Below, in pieces: positions 1 through 8,201 of a DNA stretch of 64,000 nt. Made by a program: the position numbers and the translations under genes. A model generated the notes under the pieces. The model was not told where the DNA came from. It made no database searches and was given only the letters and a program-made list of their open reading frames with translations. Each line of letters opens with the position of its first letter. Position 1 is the stretch's first letter. Origin of the DNA: CAZFVY01 sp964522665 (lineage in GTDB: Bacteria > Verrucomicrobiota > Verrucomicrobiia > Limisphaerales > CAZFVY01); NCBI GenBank assembly GCA_964522665.1, contig CAZFVY010000010.1, positions 32,376-96,375 of the forward strand. The letters are read 5' to 3'.

Positions 1-2925
1 CTCCACGACCCGCTTGAGGTTCAACGTCTGCTCCTCAACGCCACCGTCCGGGTTCGGGGCGTTTTTAGCGCCTGGGCCTACAGTAATCGCTCATCCGCGC
101 AGATTCGCCTACTCGTGCCCGACCTCGCTGACCTCGTGATTGAGAACGCCGGTCTCGCCGATCAATTCGCGCTGCCCGTGACGCCCATGGCCGAGTTACT
201 CACCAACTCCGTCTTTGCGGACACGCTCGTTCACGTCCGCGGCTTGGTCACTGGGCAGGCGCCGGGCGGCGGGCTGACCGTGGCGGATGGGTCCGTCGCC
301 GTCCGGATCCAGGAATCGCCCGACGGTCTGGCCCGAGTCGCGGACCTCCTCGACGTCGTGGGATTCCCCACTCGAAGCGGAACGGAATTGTCGCTTGAGG
401 ACGCGATGACCCGGGTCGTAGTCCTGGCGCCCTCGCTTTCAGCCGCCGGAACCGCCGCTGCGCCTGGTGGGACGCCCAGCGCCGTCGGTGGATATTGGCC
501 ATTATTGACTCGCGCCGCGGACATCCGTTCGATGTCCGCCACCGAAGCGGAACGCCATCGCCCCGCCCGGTTACGCGGCGTGGTGACCTACTACGATCGG
601 GGTTGGAGTATGCTCTTCATCCAAGACGCCAGCGGCGGCATCTACGTGCATCCCGACGGCAAGGAACCACCTTTGGCGGCCGGCGAATTGGTGGAAATTG
701 ACGGCGTCACGGGCGGCGGGCTATTCGCGCCGGTGCTGCGTCAGAACCGGATTCAACTCCTTGGTCACGTCCCCTTGCCCAGCCCGACCGAAAGCACGCT
801 CGAGCAACTGCTCACCGGGGTCGAGGATTCCCAGTGGCTCGCTCTCACCGGCATCGTGCACAGCGTCGAGTTGGACGCCGGCCATCTGCTGGTCGGGCTG
901 GGGGTGGAAGGCAAAGACCTCCGCGCCATCGTTCCTAGTTTTACGCGATTGCCCCCGCCCGATTGGGTGGACACGAAAGTCCGCGTCCAGGGCGTTTGCG
1001 GCGCGCGCTTCAACAGCCGCGTCCAATTCGCCGGCGTCGAGATGTTCGCGCCATCCGAAGCCTCGGTGCAAGTGATCGAACCCGGCTCCGCCAACGCGCA
1101 GGAGCTGCCGCTCCGTTTAATCAAGGGACTGACCCGCCTTGCGCCGCCGGGCGTCTCCGAACATCGCCAAAAGGTCCGTGGCGTGGTCACCTTTCAACTC
1201 CCCGGAGTCTCACTTTACCTCCATGATCCTTCGGGCAATCTTTACGTCCGCACGAGCCAGACCAACGAGCTTAGCCCCGGCGACGAAATCGAAGCGATCG
1301 GCTTTCCGACCCGCACCGATTACTCGCCCGCGCTCGAAAACACGACCTTTCGCCGGCTCGGCCCGGGTAAACCGCCGTCTCCCACACCGCAGCGGGCCGA
1401 ACAGATATTGAAGGAAGCTCCGGACTGCGAACTGGTCAAACTGCCAGGGTATCTGCTGGATCGGCTGAAGACGCCCGATGGCGAGGAGCTAACCTTGCAA
1501 GGTGATTCCACGATCTTCCAAGCGCGACTTTACGGTCCTCGCGCCAAGAGCGCATTGGAATCGCTGCCGCGCGGCGCCTTGGTTGAGTTGTCGGGCGTCT
1601 GCGCCATGATCTCGGACGAAAACCATCGACCGACCTCCTTTCGCGTGCTCCTTCGCTCGGGAGCGGACGTGGTCGTATTGAAGCGCCCGCCCTGGTGGAC
1701 TTGGAAACAAACCTCGTGGGTACTTGGGGCGCTGGTCACGGCGCTGCTGGCCGGCGCCGGCTGGGTTACCACGCTGCGTCAGCGCGTCCACGCCCAAACC
1801 GAAATGATCCGCCAGGACCTGGCCCGCGAACACGCCCTGGAGGACCGCTACCGCGGCCTTGTGGATAACGCCAACGACATCATCTACACCCATGATCTCG
1901 AGGGCAATTTCACCTCTCTCAACCGCGCCGGTGAACTGATTCTCGGCTATCCCCGGGAGCGCTTTGTGCGGATGAACGTCGCGGAGATCGTCCTGCCCGA
2001 AGGCCTGGAGAAAGCGCAGCAGATGCTGCAACGAAAATTGGCCGAGGGTGGCCGGACCACTTACGTGCTCCAAGTCCTCACGAGCGATCGCCGCGCGCGC
2101 ACCCTCGAAATCAGCAGCCGCCTGGTCCAGCGCGACGACGGCGCCGCCGAAATCCAGGGCATCGCGCGGGACGCGACCGAGCGGCTGGAGTTGGAGGCCC
2201 AATTGCGTCATTCCCAAAAACTCGAGTCGCTCGGCCAACTGGCGGCCGGCGTGGCCCACGAGTTCAACAATATCATGACCATCATCCAAGGCCACGCGAG
2301 CCTGATCATATCGGATGACCTGCCTCCCCACAAAGTCCAGACCTCGCTGAAGCAGATCTCCGAGGCCGCTCTTCGCGCTGGAGCGCTCACCCGACAATTA
2401 TTAACGTTCAGCCGCAAACAACCGCTTCGGATAAAGCCAGTGGACCTCAATGAAATCGTCGCGGGGGTCATCCGAATGCTCGGTCCGCTGCTCGGTTCCG
2501 GCATTCAGGTCAAATGCGACTACGCGCCCGGATTGCCGCCTGTGTCCGCGGACGCCGGGATGATTGAGCAGGTAATTCTCAACCTCGCCGTCAATTCGCG
2601 CGACGCGATGCCTCGCGGCGGCAAGGTCAACATTTGCACTTCGCTGGAACGAGTCGAAGGCTCCCAAAAACGCGGTAAGGCTGAATCGCCCGGTGGTCGC
2701 TTCGTCTGCCTGACCTTCGGCGACACTGGCTGCGGCATGGACGCAAAGACCATGGCCCGGGTCTTCGATCCTTTTTTTACCACCAAGGAAGTCGGCAAAG
2801 GGACCGGATTGGGCTTGGCCACCGTTTACGGCATCATCGAACAGCACCGTGGCTGGATTGACGTCTCGAGCCAGCTCGACGTTGGGACCACTTTTCGGCT
2901 TTATTTGCCCTGCGCCGACGCGTGA
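1..2925 (+). CDS. Sensor histidine kinase with repeated OB-like sensory modules (5' truncated)
   Basis: The reading frame is open from base 1, so the gene enters from the left edge; 974 residues are visible. The first ~560 residues contain about four copies of a beta-rich module whose core reads VRGVVT followed by a D-A/P-SG motif, with GFPTR seen in two copies. One membrane segment follows (about bases 1700-1770), then a PAS domain (about 1850-2170), a HisKA domain with phospho-acceptor His in GVAHEFNN (His codon at 2257), and an HATPase with N box NLAVNSRDAM, G1 box DTGCGMD and G2 box GKGTGLGLA. It should autophosphorylate in response to an extracytoplasmic ligand. It has no receiver domain and no response regulator is adjacent, so the partner is unknown. 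The kinase half is certain; the ligand role of the N-terminal modules is inferred. Confidence 0.9.
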   Translation, partial: LHDPLEVQRLLLNATVRVRGVFSAWAYSNRSSAQIRLLVPDLADLVIENAGLADQFALPVTPMAELLTNSVFADTLVHVRGLVTGQAPGGGLTVADGSVAVRIQESPDGLARVADLLDVVGFPTRSGTELSLEDAMTRVVVLAPSLSAAGTAAAPGGTPSAVGGYWPLLTRAADIRSMSATEAERHRPARLRGVVTYYDRGWSMLFIQDASGGIYVHPDGKEPPLAAGELVEIDGVTGGGLFAPVLRQNRIQLLGHVPLPSPTESTLEQLLTGVEDSQWLALTGIVHSVELDAGHLLVGLGVEGKDLRAIVPSFTRLPPPDWVDTKVRVQGVCGARFNSRVQFAGVEMFAPSEASVQVIEPGSANAQELPLRLIKGLTRLAPPGVSEHRQKVRGVVTFQLPGVSLYLHDPSGNLYVRTSQTNELSPGDEIEAIGFPTRTDYSPALENTTFRRLGPGKPPSPTPQRAEQILKEAPDCELVKLPGYLLDRLKTPDGEELTLQGDSTIFQARLYGPRAKSALESLPRGALVELSGVCAMISDENHRPTSFRVLLRSGADVVVLKRPPWWTWKQTSWVLGALVTALLAGAGWVTTLRQRVHAQTEMIRQDLAREHALEDRYRGLVDNANDIIYTHDLEGNFTSLNRAGELILGYPRERFVRMNVAEIVLPEGLEKAQQMLQRKLAEGGRTTYVLQVLTSDRRARTLEISSRLVQRDDGAAEIQGIARDATERLELEAQLRHSQKLESLGQLAAGVAHEFNNIMTIIQGHASLIISDDLPPHKVQTSLKQISEAALRAGALTRQLLTFSRKQPLRIKPVDLNEIVAGVIRMLGPLLGSGIQVKCDYAPGLPPVSADAGMIEQVILNLAVNSRDAMPRGGKVNICTSLERVEGSQKRGKAESPGGRFVCLTFGDTGCGMDAKTMARVFDPFFTTKEVGKGTGLGLATVYGIIEQHRGWIDVSSQLDVGTTFRLYLPCADA

Positions 2926-2941
2926 TCAAACTAACCGGCTC

Positions 2942-3763
2942 CTAACCGACCGTCGTCACCGTGATCTTGGCGCGCGCCGACAGCGCCTGGCCTTCCGTTT
3001 GGTCTAGCAGCAGCGTTTTTCCTGCCTCAATGGCGAGCGCCGAAATGCCTGCCGCGGCGCAGGTTTCCAGCGTCTTCAACCCCACGCACGGGATATCAAA
3101 ACGCAGGTCGTGGTCTTCACGCGCCAGCTTCACGGCGATGGCGCCACCCGAACTTCCCGCCAATTGCCCCCCGCGCAAAAGGCAGGCGTCGGTCCCCTCG
3201 AACGCTTCGACCGCCAGGACCGCGCCATCCTTGACCACCACCGTTTGGCCAATCTCAAGTCGCGATACTTCCTTGGCGATGCGGAATCCAAATTCGACGT
3301 CCTGCCGCTGCGCCTCCGAAAGCCGTGGTCCCCAACTGAACCCTGGCCCCGGCATCAAAGGCTTAAGCCAGGGCGTGGCTTCGATCAACTCAATCCCATC
3401 CTTTTTCAATTCGGCGGCGATGGCGCCAAAGATGGTATGCGCGTTTTTTTCCGTGAGTCGAAAAAGCATCGCCATCGCCCGCAAGTCAGGCCGCAGATTG
3501 AAAAGATTCTTCGGCGCGATTTGCCCCGCCATCACGCACCGATCAACGCCCCATTGTTTGAAAGCCCCGATCAATTTCGAAAGCTGCCCTACCTTAAGCC
3601 AGACGATCTCGTCCACCAATCGCGCTAACGCGGGATCGGTTTCGCCCTCGAACGCCACCGCCACCACGCGCTCCACTCCCAGGCGCCGCGCCTGCTCCGC
3701 CAGCAACAGCGGCAACGAACGATTGCCGGCGATAATCCCGAGACGCTTTATTGATTCGGTCAT
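2942..3763 (-). CDS. lpxI: UDP-2,3-diacylglucosamine diphosphatase LpxI
   Basis: The 273-residue protein matches the LpxI (DUF1009) family. It has the N-terminal nucleotide-binding-like segment LGIIAGNRSLPLLLAEQAR, a central MAGQIAPKNLF stretch and a C-terminal half with FDIPCVGLKTLE. LpxI hydrolyses UDP-2,3-diacylglucosamine to lipid X in lipid A synthesis and replaces LpxH in many bacteria. The start at 3763 is chosen because similarity begins at MTESIKRLGIIAG; an in-frame codon 13 residues upstream is possible but adds unconserved sequence. The gene converges on the sensor kinase with a 16-base gap. No other lipid A genes lie nearby. Confidence 0.88.
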   Translation of the reverse strand: MTESIKRLGIIAGNRSLPLLLAEQARRLGVERVVAVAFEGETDPALARLVDEIVWLKVGQLSKLIGAFKQWGVDRCVMAGQIAPKNLFNLRPDLRAMAMLFRLTEKNAHTIFGAIAAELKKDGIELIEATPWLKPLMPGPGFSWGPRLSEAQRQDVEFGFRIAKEVSRLEIGQTVVVKDGAVLAVEAFEGTDACLLRGGQLAGSSGGAIAVKLAREDHDLRFDIPCVGLKTLETCAAAGISALAIEAGKTLLLDQTEGQALSARAKITVTTVG

Positions 3764-3978
3764 CGGGAGGATTCTAACCAGCGCTCGGGGCGGAAGCGAC
3801 ATTTTCGTGGCCTGTGAATCCCATCGTCGCGCCCGGCGCCCACTCGATCACGCGGCTCCGACTGGTCGCGCTCGCGCGCCGCGACGCGGACGGGATTGCC
3901 GCGACGATTTTTGCTTTGACAAACGGGAGGCCAACCAGTGGCATGTTCACTATTCGACTGAACCCCGCGTACCATATT

Positions 3979-4755
3979 ATGTATCGACCTTTTTTATTAG
4001 CCGCCGCCTTGACCATCGCCGCGAGCATCGCCCCGCTCACTCTCCACGCCGCGGGCGCCCAGGATGAGCGTTTGTTCGAGCGGCGCACGTACCTCGCCGC
4101 GCCGGGCAAATTCGAAGAACTGCACGCGCGCTTTCGAGAGCACACCCAGAAATTATTCGAAAAACACGGCATCGCAGTCATCGGCTATTGGGTTCCCACC
4201 GAAGAGAAGGACGGCGCGACTAACACGCTTATCTATATGCTGGCATTTGCCAATCGCGCTGAGCACGACCGTCAGTGGAAAGAATTCGGCGCCGATCCCG
4301 ATTGGCAGGCGGTCTGGAAAGCCTCCGAGGCGAACGGCAAGTTGGTCACCAAGGTGGAGTCAGTATTCCTCAAGGCCACCGATTATTCGCCGACCATCGC
4401 CGCTTCGGCCGCGGACGCGCCCCGCCTATTTGAACTTCGCACCTACGTCACGCCGCCGGGCAAACTCGCGGACCTTCACGTCCGTTTTCGCGACCACACG
4501 GTGGAATTGTTTCGCAAGCACGGCATGACCAACGTTGGCTATTGGACGCCGATCGATGAAAAGGACGGCGCCGACAACACCTTGTTCTACATCGTGGCCC
4601 ACCACGATCGCGCGGCGGCAAAGGCTTCCTGGAAAGCGTTCGTCGGTGACCCGGACTGGGTCGCCGCCAAGGCCGCGTCCGAGGTCAACGGCCCGTTGAC
4701 GACGAAGGTCAGTTCAGTCTTCGCCGCGCCCACCGACTATTCGCCGACCAAATAG
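3979..4755 (+). CDS. Secreted protein with two NIPSNAP domains
   Basis: The 258-residue product starts with a signal peptide (MYRPFLLAAALTIAAS, cleavage near LHAAGA) and then carries two NIPSNAP-like ferredoxin-fold repeats. Each begins with an (F)E-R-RTY motif, followed by PGK, HARFR/HVRFRDHT, LF-KHG and GYW-P--EKDGA. The two copies are about 110 residues apart, so the gene looks like an internal duplication. The family has no established reaction; members form dimeric alpha/beta barrels. The start at 3979 puts the signal peptide first; longer in-frame starts (from 3814) would bury it. A TTGACA hexamer is at 3916-3921 but no good -10 box follows. It may share transcription with the isomerase-like gene 44 bases downstream. 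Confidence 0.82.
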   Translation: MYRPFLLAAALTIAASIAPLTLHAAGAQDERLFERRTYLAAPGKFEELHARFREHTQKLFEKHGIAVIGYWVPTEEKDGATNTLIYMLAFANRAEHDRQWKEFGADPDWQAVWKASEANGKLVTKVESVFLKATDYSPTIAASAADAPRLFELRTYVTPPGKLADLHVRFRDHTVELFRKHGMTNVGYWTPIDEKDGADNTLFYIVAHHDRAAAKASWKAFVGDPDWVAAKAASEVNGPLTTKVSSVFAAPTDYSPTK

Positions 4756-4799
4756 ACCACCACGCGAAACCGTGACGAGTCGCATAAAATATCTCCGTT

Positions 4800-5687
4800 A
4801 TGTTCGATAATCGTTTAGGCTCAACGTTGATCGGAAGAGCGGTCCGTTCGGCCTGCTCGGCTCTCGCGCTCGTCGCCGGCCTGGTCGCCAGCGCGCAGGC
4901 CCCCGCTCCGGCCTCGGTCGAGTTTAACCACCCGCTCGGGTTGCAGATGTACACGCTCCGCTTCGTAAAAGGCTCGCTGGCGGATAAGCTGGCGCTCGTC
5001 CAGAAGCTGGGACTTAAGGAGATCGAAGGCGGCGTTGGCGGCTCGCCGGCGGAAGCCCGGGCGCTATTCGAACGTTACGGGTTGAAATGTACCAGCATCG
5101 GCGCCAGCTACGAGCAGGTGCAAAAGGACATCGACAAGATCATCGCGAACGCCAAAGGCGTCGGCGCCAGTTACGTCATGGTGGCCTGGATTCCGCATAA
5201 CGGCGATTTCACCGAGGAAGGCGTTCACCGAGCGGCGGCCGACTTCAACGCGTGGGGCAAGAAGTTCAAGGAGAATGGCATCAAATTCTGCTACCACACC
5301 CACGGCTACGAATTCCGCCGCTCGGGTGATGGCACGCTCTTCGATCTCCTGATGAAAGAAACGAACCCCGAAGAGGTTTTCTACGAAATGGACGTTTTCT
5401 GGGTCGCCCATTCGGGGACAGACCCGATCCACCTGCTCAAACAATATCCCCAGCGCTTTCGGTTGATGCACCTGAAGGACTTGCAGAAGGGGTTTGTCGG
5501 TGATTTCACCGGACACGCTCCGGATGAAACGAGCGTGCCGCTGGGCGAGGGCCAAATTGATTACCCGACGCTGCTGAAGGTCGCTCAAGACGCCGGCGTC
5601 GAACGCTATTACATCGAGGACGAGGCGAAGGATGCCGTCGATCATCTTCCCCTCACGCTACGCTTCCTCACTGCCCAAAAATTCTAA
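4800..5687 (+). CDS. Secreted sugar phosphate isomerase/epimerase-like TIM barrel
   Basis: The 295-residue protein has an N-terminal signal sequence (hydrophobic stretch near residues 15-33, ending ASAQA) and a xylose isomerase-like/AP-endonuclease-2 TIM barrel. Metal-site signatures are YHTHGYEF, EMDVFWVAHSG, MHLKDL and the C-terminal YIEDE. Exported members of this family are frequent in Verrucomicrobiota and Planctomycetes and are thought to act on sugars or ketosugars in the periplasm; the substrate cannot be told from sequence. A -10-like TAAAAT at 4785-4790 lies only 9 bases before the ATG and no Shine-Dalgarno site is seen, so the mRNA may be leaderless. Confidence 0.85.
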   Translation: MFDNRLGSTLIGRAVRSACSALALVAGLVASAQAPAPASVEFNHPLGLQMYTLRFVKGSLADKLALVQKLGLKEIEGGVGGSPAEARALFERYGLKCTSIGASYEQVQKDIDKIIANAKGVGASYVMVAWIPHNGDFTEEGVHRAAADFNAWGKKFKENGIKFCYHTHGYEFRRSGDGTLFDLLMKETNPEEVFYEMDVFWVAHSGTDPIHLLKQYPQRFRLMHLKDLQKGFVGDFTGHAPDETSVPLGEGQIDYPTLLKVAQDAGVERYYIEDEAKDAVDHLPLTLRFLTAQKF

Positions 5688-5727
5688 CGCCAACCCTCGT
5701 GGCGCTCGAGACCAGCCATTCGATCCC

Positions 5728-6210
5728 GTGACCGTCACCCCGCCCACCGTGCTCGCGGCGCTCCCGGGAAGATTCTTCCTGGTGGTTGTGCTTTTCGCAG
5801 TGGTTCTGATCCGCGCCTTGTTTTCCGGCGGCGGGCGGCGGCGGCGCGAATTGCCGCGGAGCCCGCTGCCGCCCGGCGCGAAAGATCCGCGCCGAACCTT
5901 TACGCGGGACGCCACCGGGAGGCTCGGCAACGCGGCGTGGTTGGAAGTTGCTTCGCCACCGAACGATCAGCCTCCGTCTGTCTCCCCGCCTGAAATTGCG
6001 CCCTCACCTGCGACGCCTACCCATAGTCATCCGGTTCCCCACCCTGCCCCCCACGCCGATGCCGCTCCAGCCCATCATTCCCCGGCGGAGTCGGCCTTCC
6101 ATCATCCGCCCAGTCCGCCGATGGACGCCAGCGTCAACCAGGCGCCTTGCTTCGATTCCGGTGCGGGCTTCTCCAGCGGCGGCGACACCGGCTCCCCGGG
6201 CGGCGGATAA
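5728..6210 (+). CDS. Hypothetical single-pass membrane protein, Pro/His-rich, Gly-rich C terminus
   Basis: From a GTG at 5728 the frame encodes 160 residues. It has one strong membrane segment (FFLVVVLFAVVLIRALF), then an Arg-rich stop-transfer segment GGGRRRRELPRS, a Pro/His/Ala-rich low-complexity region and a tail ending SSGGDTGSPGGG after a single Cys. A longer ATG start at 5632 would overlap the upstream gene by 56 bases. I recognise no family. The membrane segment with positive residues after it, and the position after an exported protein gene on the same strand, favour a real small membrane protein, but composition alone could mislead here. Confidence 0.5.
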   Translation: MTVTPPTVLAALPGRFFLVVVLFAVVLIRALFSGGGRRRRELPRSPLPPGAKDPRRTFTRDATGRLGNAAWLEVASPPNDQPPSVSPPEIAPSPATPTHSHPVPHPAPHADAAPAHHSPAESAFHHPPSPPMDASVNQAPCFDSGAGFSSGGDTGSPGGG

Positions 6211-6258
6211 CGGCGCCTCGTCGAAGGTCGCCCAAAAAAATGGGTGAGTCGCAGCCGG

Positions 6259-7650
6259 TTATCGTTGGGGAATCTTGCCGGCCAGTTCCTCGGCCGGATA
6301 AGTCCAAATCTCCGCCAAGGTCGGATGATAATGCGGCATGGCCGCCAGTTCGTGGACTGACATCTGTTTATACATCGCGGCGGTGATCTCATGAATCAAA
6401 TCGCTCCCTTGCGGCCCAACCACGCAGCCGCCGAGGATTTCGCCGTTGGCTGGATTCGCCAGCAGTTTCACAAAGCCGTCAGTGGCTTCCATGATCAGGG
6501 ACTTGCCGTGATCGTTGAAGGGGTAGCTCGCGGCCAGATACGGCACGCCGGTCGTTTTCGCCTCTTTCTCGGTCAACCCGACGATTGCGACCTGGGGCTC
6601 GGTGAACACGACGCTCGTCAACAGGCGATAGTTGATGCTCCGTTTCTTATGCGGGTGAACGATATTGTGGCCGGCAATTTCCCCTTGCTGTACCGCCAAG
6701 TGCACAATCTCATGCGGCCCCGTGCAGTCGCCGGCGGCATAGATATGATGGGCCGTGGTTTGCATCTCCGTGTTCGCTAGGATACGATCATGTTCCGTAA
6801 AGACCCCGGCTCGCTCCAGGCCGAGCGTGGCGGTGTTGGGAATGCGCCCGAGCGCGAACAAAATCTCCTCCGCGGCCACCCGCACCGTTTGTCCGCCATG
6901 CTGGAAGGACACCACTTTCATCCCTCCTTCGCGCCAGGCGTCGGTCAAACGGGTGCCGGTAAAGAGAGTCAAACCTTCGCGCCGAAAGACCTTTTCCAAC
7001 TCAATCGCCGCGTCATCATCAAACCCGCGGATTAAATGCTCACCCCTCTGGATCAGCGTGACGTTGACGTCAAACCGGGCAAAAAACTGCGCCAACTCAA
7101 CGGCGACCGCCCCACCCCCGAGGACAATTAGGGATTTCGGCAGTTTGGTCAGCGCCAGCGCGTCATCGCTCGTCCAATAGCCGATCTCCTTCAATTGAGG
7201 CAAAGGCGGCGGGGCGACGATTGACCCCGTGCTGATTAGAAAATTTCGCGCCGTTAACGTCTCCCCCGAACTCAGCCGCAGGGAGTGGTCATCGGCGAAA
7301 GCGGCTTGCGCGCGAATCAGTTTAAACTGCCCCGAGGTAAGCTGTTGCCGTCGATAAGTCGCGAAATTCTCGATCAGTTTCGCCTTCCGCGCCATCACCT
7401 GCGTGAAGTCGAATCCAACCCCGAGTGGACGGATGCCCCACACGCCGGCGCGGCGAGCCTGATGCAGCACTTCGGCCGCGTAAAGCAGCGCCTTGGTCGG
7501 CATGCAGCCTCGCAGGATGCATAAGCCGCCCAGTTCCTCCCCGCCATCGATTACCGCCGCGCGCAAACCCGCGCCGGCGACGGTCCGCGCCGCCGCGTAA
7601 CCGCCGCTGCCGCCACCGACGATCGCGACATCATAATCGAATTGTTTCAT
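6259..7650 (-). CDS. Pyridine nucleotide-disulfide oxidoreductase (dihydrolipoamide dehydrogenase/mercuric reductase type)
   Basis: The 463-residue flavoprotein has the FAD-binding GGGSGGYAAA near residue 12, the redox-active disulfide GGLCILRGCMPTKAL (C-X4-C) near residue 43, the NAD(P)-binding GGGAVAVELA, the second FAD motif YAAGDC and the C-terminal HYHPTLAEIW, which supplies the catalytic His-Glu pair. These are the hallmarks of class I disulfide reductases. There is no N-terminal heavy-metal domain and no terminal Cys pair, which argues against a true mercuric reductase. There are no pyruvate or 2-oxoglutarate dehydrogenase genes beside it, so the electron acceptor is open. Confidence 0.88.
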   Translation of the reverse strand: MKQFDYDVAIVGGGSGGYAAARTVAGAGLRAAVIDGGEELGGLCILRGCMPTKALLYAAEVLHQARRAGVWGIRPLGVGFDFTQVMARKAKLIENFATYRRQQLTSGQFKLIRAQAAFADDHSLRLSSGETLTARNFLISTGSIVAPPPLPQLKEIGYWTSDDALALTKLPKSLIVLGGGAVAVELAQFFARFDVNVTLIQRGEHLIRGFDDDAAIELEKVFRREGLTLFTGTRLTDAWREGGMKVVSFQHGGQTVRVAAEEILFALGRIPNTATLGLERAGVFTEHDRILANTEMQTTAHHIYAAGDCTGPHEIVHLAVQQGEIAGHNIVHPHKKRSINYRLLTSVVFTEPQVAIVGLTEKEAKTTGVPYLAASYPFNDHGKSLIMEATDGFVKLLANPANGEILGGCVVGPQGSDLIHEITAAMYKQMSVHELAAMPHYHPTLAEIWTYPAEELAGKIPQR

Positions 7651-7735
7651 TCATGGTAAGGATGAGGGCTTCTGCCGTTTTTTTCAATCCAATTTGACGC
7701 GCGATCGAGCGAGCGTTCGAGAAACCGAGCCACCG

Positions 7736-7763
7736 TTGACACTCTTGACCGGCGTGAGATAAT
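7736..7763 (+). promoter_or_regulatory. Sigma70-type promoter of the DUF5069 gene
   Basis: TTGACA at 7736-7741 and GATAAT at 7758-7763 are separated by 16 bases, a near-consensus housekeeping promoter. The ATG of the downstream gene begins at 7770, 6 bases after the -10 box, about where transcription should start. This predicts a leaderless transcript. Confidence 0.7.
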
Positions 7764-7769
7764 TCGCGC

Positions 7770-8195
7770 ATGAGCAATGTCATCGTTCCCCGTAGTCCGC
7801 GCGAGACCATGGCCGGCTGGCCCCATTTGCCTCGTTTTGTTGACAAGATTCGCCTCCATCTCGCCGGTAAATTGCCTCCGGACTATCAGGAAAACTTCAC
7901 TCGCGGTTTCGACGGCTGGTGGTTGAAAGCCGCCGGCCTCGACGCGCAAACATTCATCGAAGTGGTGGTCAACACCACTTGCGACGGCCAGGTCTGCGAT
8001 TGGGTGCGCGGCAACGTCAAAAAGACCGAGGCGGACAAAGAAGCTTTTCGCGATTCCCTCCTCAACTACCCTAAAGCCGGCGATGAAGCCGCCGCCGCCC
8101 GCTTGAAGATGCGCAAAGAACAAGCCGGCTTCGGCCGGCGTGATGACATCAAATGTTTCGTCGATTTCATCGATGCCGACGAAAAGCGCCTGTAA
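7770..8195 (+). CDS. DUF5069 domain-containing protein
   Basis: The 141-residue cytoplasmic protein matches DUF5069, with the N-terminal signature PRSPRETMAGWPHLPRFVDKIR and a C-terminal DDIKCFVDFIDADEKRL. The family is common in Verrucomicrobiota and Planctomycetes and has no known function. The ATG sits directly after the promoter described at 7736-7763. The stop is 6 bases before the hydantoinase A gene, so the two may be cotranscribed, although nothing in the protein suggests a role in that pathway. Confidence 0.8.
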   Translation: MSNVIVPRSPRETMAGWPHLPRFVDKIRLHLAGKLPPDYQENFTRGFDGWWLKAAGLDAQTFIEVVVNTTCDGQVCDWVRGNVKKTEADKEAFRDSLLNYPKAGDEAAAARLKMRKEQAGFGRRDDIKCFVDFIDADEKRL

Positions 8196-8201
8196 CGGCG
8201 C

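Noticed and set aside
6259..7650. Mercuric reductase
   Set aside because: It lacks the N-terminal metal-binding domain, the C-terminal Cys pair and any mer genes; kept as a general disulfide reductase.
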